Assembly (NCBI GenBank): GCA_016219455.1
Contig: JACRMZ010000070.1
Span: 1-6,846 of the forward strand
Length of the DNA: 6,846 nt
DNA from: Candidatus Aenigmatarchaeota archaeon
GTDB lineage: Archaea; Aenigmatarchaeota; Aenigmatarchaeia; PWEA01; JACRMZ01
Reading direction: 5' to 3'
Both the position numbers and the translations under genes were made by a program. The notes under the pieces are model-generated. The model worked only from the letters and a program-made list of their open reading frames with translations. It was not told the DNA's origin and did not search any database. Below are positions 5,692 to 6,846 of this stretch, piece by piece; the stretch's first letter is position 1; every line of letters begins with the position of its first letter.

Positions 5692-5833
5692 ACATAGCGT
5701 TCGGGAAAATATATTTTGGAGTATCGAAAACTTTTTCAGGAATTTTTTTACTAAAAGTCTTTTCCAATAGTTTCAAAAACTGTAAACCTGCAATAGCGGG
5801 AAAATTATTCTTCGGCAGCTTACTTTCCGTAAA

Positions 5834-5929
5834 CTAATCGTCAAGCACGAGGCCGCAACGAGAGCAAACGACGAGGAGGTTGAGATGGTCCTTGTCGGAC
5901 TTGTCGCTTCCGCAATCAGGGCATTTCAT
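5834..5929 (-). CDS. 31-residue TFIIB-type zinc-ribbon microprotein
   Basis: The product has two zinc knuckles, CPDCGS at residues 3-8 and CSRCGLVLDD at 22-31. The 15-residue spacing between inner cysteines and the ending CGLVLDD match the N-terminal zinc ribbon of archaeal transcription factor B, the part that recruits RNA polymerase. It stops exactly where TFB would continue into its B-finger, and the downstream frame shows no TFB-like sequence. It is therefore either a genuine stand-alone zinc ribbon or the remnant of a larger gene. All four ligands are kept and a TATA-like element (5967-5958) lies about 33 bases before the ATG, so expression as a nearly leaderless microprotein is plausible. 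It is divergently transcribed from the PINA-type gene. Function is unknown; competition with TFB or a nucleic-acid-binding role is speculation. Confidence 0.65.
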   Translation of the reverse strand: MKCPDCGSDKSDKDHLNLLVVCSRCGLVLDD

Positions 5930-5936
5930 AAAGTTC

Positions 5937-5944
5937 TATTTAAG
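5937..5944 (+). promoter_or_regulatory. TATA-like element for the PINA-type gene
   Basis: TATTTAAG is centred about 29 bases before ATG 5970, consistent with a leaderless transcript; no Shine-Dalgarno sequence is present. It lies only 8-15 bases upstream of the divergent zinc-ribbon start codon. Confidence 0.5.
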
Positions 5945-5957
5945 AATACTTCAGCCA

Positions 5958-5967
5958 TTATTTAAAG
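5958..5967 (-). promoter_or_regulatory. TATA-like element for the zinc-ribbon gene
   Basis: CTTTAAATAA on the minus strand is centred about 33 bases before ATG 5929. It ends three bases before the PINA-type ATG on the opposite strand, so each promoter overlaps the other's transcription start region. Confidence 0.45.
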
Positions 5968-5969
5968 CT

Positions 5970-6846
5970 ATGGAAACAGCGACAAAAATCGTACCTGACA
6001 CCTCAATTATAATTGAAGGGAAAATTTCGAAAATGCTGGAATCAGGAAAACTGAAAAATGTTGAGATAATATTGAGCAGAATTGTTCTTGATGAGCTTGA
6101 GTCGCAGGCCAACCGCGGGCTGGAGATTGGATTTTCGGGCCTTCGGGAAGTCAAACTGCTGCGGGAATTTGGAAACGGCAACGCTCTCACCATAGAAGGC
6201 GTCCGCCCGTCATCAGATGAGATCCGCCTGGCAAAGAAAGGGCGGCTTGACGCGCTGATAAGGGACCTTGCAAAGCAGAAGAAAGGGACGCTTTACACGC
6301 AGGACCTTGTCCAGGCAGAGGTGGCAAAGGCGGAAGGCATTGATGTCGTCTACTTCAAACCAAGGGAATCCGCAAAAATGCCGCTGGAAAAATACTTCAC
6401 CGATGACACCATGTCCATACATCTCAAGGATGGCATAGTTCCCATGGCAAAGCGCGGCACTCCGGCAAACATCACTCTTGTATCCATAGGTGAAAAGCGC
6501 ATGGAAACCAAGGAAATGGAGACTCTGGCAGAGGAGATAATCAATCTTACGCGCCACCGGAAAGACGCCAAAATAGAGATTAGCAGGCACGGCGGGGAGA
6601 TAGTCCAGATACAAAACTACAGGATAGCGATAGCCAGGCCGCCATTCTCATCGGCCCTCGAGATTACCGCCGTAAGGCCGATTGTGAAGTTCTCACTTGA
6701 CGACTATAAGCTGGATGAGAAGCTAATGGAACGCCTGAAAACGAAAGCAGAAGGGCTGTTGATTACAGGGCCTCCAGGATCTGGCAAGACGACGTTTGCG
6801 CAAAGCCTTGCGGAGTTCTACTGGAAAAACGGGAAGATTGTGAAGA
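5970..6846 (+). CDS. PIN-domain ATPase (PINA type), N-terminal part, truncated by the window edge
   Basis: The visible 292 residues match archaeal PINA proteins, which join an N-terminal PIN nuclease-like domain to a VirB11/PilT-like hexameric ATPase; the Sulfolobus member is reported to be a Holliday-junction-processing helicase. The PIN domain (about 1-130) opens IVPDTSIIIEG with D10. It continues with E42 in the LDELE motif, D94 in GRLDALI and D112 in YTQD, giving the four-acid active-site pattern. A linker of beta-rich sequence (about 140-240) leads to the ATPase domain, with Walker A GPPGSGKT at 267-274. The rest of the ATPase and the usual C-terminal KH-like region lie beyond the window. 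ATG 5970 is chosen because it begins the PIN fold directly and sits 26-30 bases after a TATA-like box, implying leaderless translation. All expected catalytic residues in view are present. Confidence 0.88.
   Translation, partial: METATKIVPDTSIIIEGKISKMLESGKLKNVEIILSRIVLDELESQANRGLEIGFSGLREVKLLREFGNGNALTIEGVRPSSDEIRLAKKGRLDALIRDLAKQKKGTLYTQDLVQAEVAKAEGIDVVYFKPRESAKMPLEKYFTDDTMSIHLKDGIVPMAKRGTPANITLVSIGEKRMETKEMETLAEEIINLTRHRKDAKIEISRHGGEIVQIQNYRIAIARPPFSSALEITAVRPIVKFSLDDYKLDEKLMERLKTKAEGLLITGPPGSGKTTFAQSLAEFYWKNGKIVK

Noticed and set aside
5558..5776. 72-codon minus-strand ORF covering the structured RNA
   Set aside because: It begins with TTG without a ribosome-binding site, its second half is the RNA read as protein, and it shows no protein family features.

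Overview
The window looks archaeal. A PIN-domain ATPase of the PINA type, an archaeal-style split lipoate ligase (separate accessory and catalytic subunits), archaeal-type cytidylate kinase domains and a TFIIB-type zinc ribbon all occur together. Several genes also have a TATA-like box about 25-30 bases before the ATG with no Shine-Dalgarno sequence, as expected for leaderless archaeal mRNAs. The lineage cannot be fixed from this sequence; an uncultivated or reduced euryarchaeal/DPANN-type genome is only a guess.

Bases 135-2253 (+) hold an M3-family oligoendopeptidase F and, one base later, a small cysteine-containing protein of unknown function. Bases 2412-3372 (+) hold a lipoylation pair: an intact LplB-like accessory subunit followed by LplA. 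LplA is broken by an internal, out-of-frame deletion that removes the lipoate/ATP-binding RR..GGGA loop. Bases 3403-5180 (+) hold a TraB/ChaN-like protein overlapping, by ATGA, a tandem fusion of two cytidylate-kinase-like domains. A strong GC hairpin at 5188-5207 separates these from a convergent minus-strand unit.

That minus-strand unit (5215 to about 5660) is the most interesting part. A small stand-alone ATP-cone protein is preceded by the strongest Shine-Dalgarno sequence in the window. Immediately upstream lies a compact RNA of about 135 bases with a closing helix, two GNRA-capped arms and a K-turn-like internal loop. This is the architecture of a translation-controlling riboswitch or a processed structured RNA, and I do not recognise the family. 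Because ATP-cones sense adenine nucleotides, a nucleotide-linked control circuit is an attractive but unproven idea.

Bases 5834-6846 hold a divergent pair sharing a promoter region of about 40 bases with interleaved TATA boxes: a 31-residue TFIIB-like zinc ribbon (-) and the 5' part of the PINA-type ATPase (+), which runs off the window.
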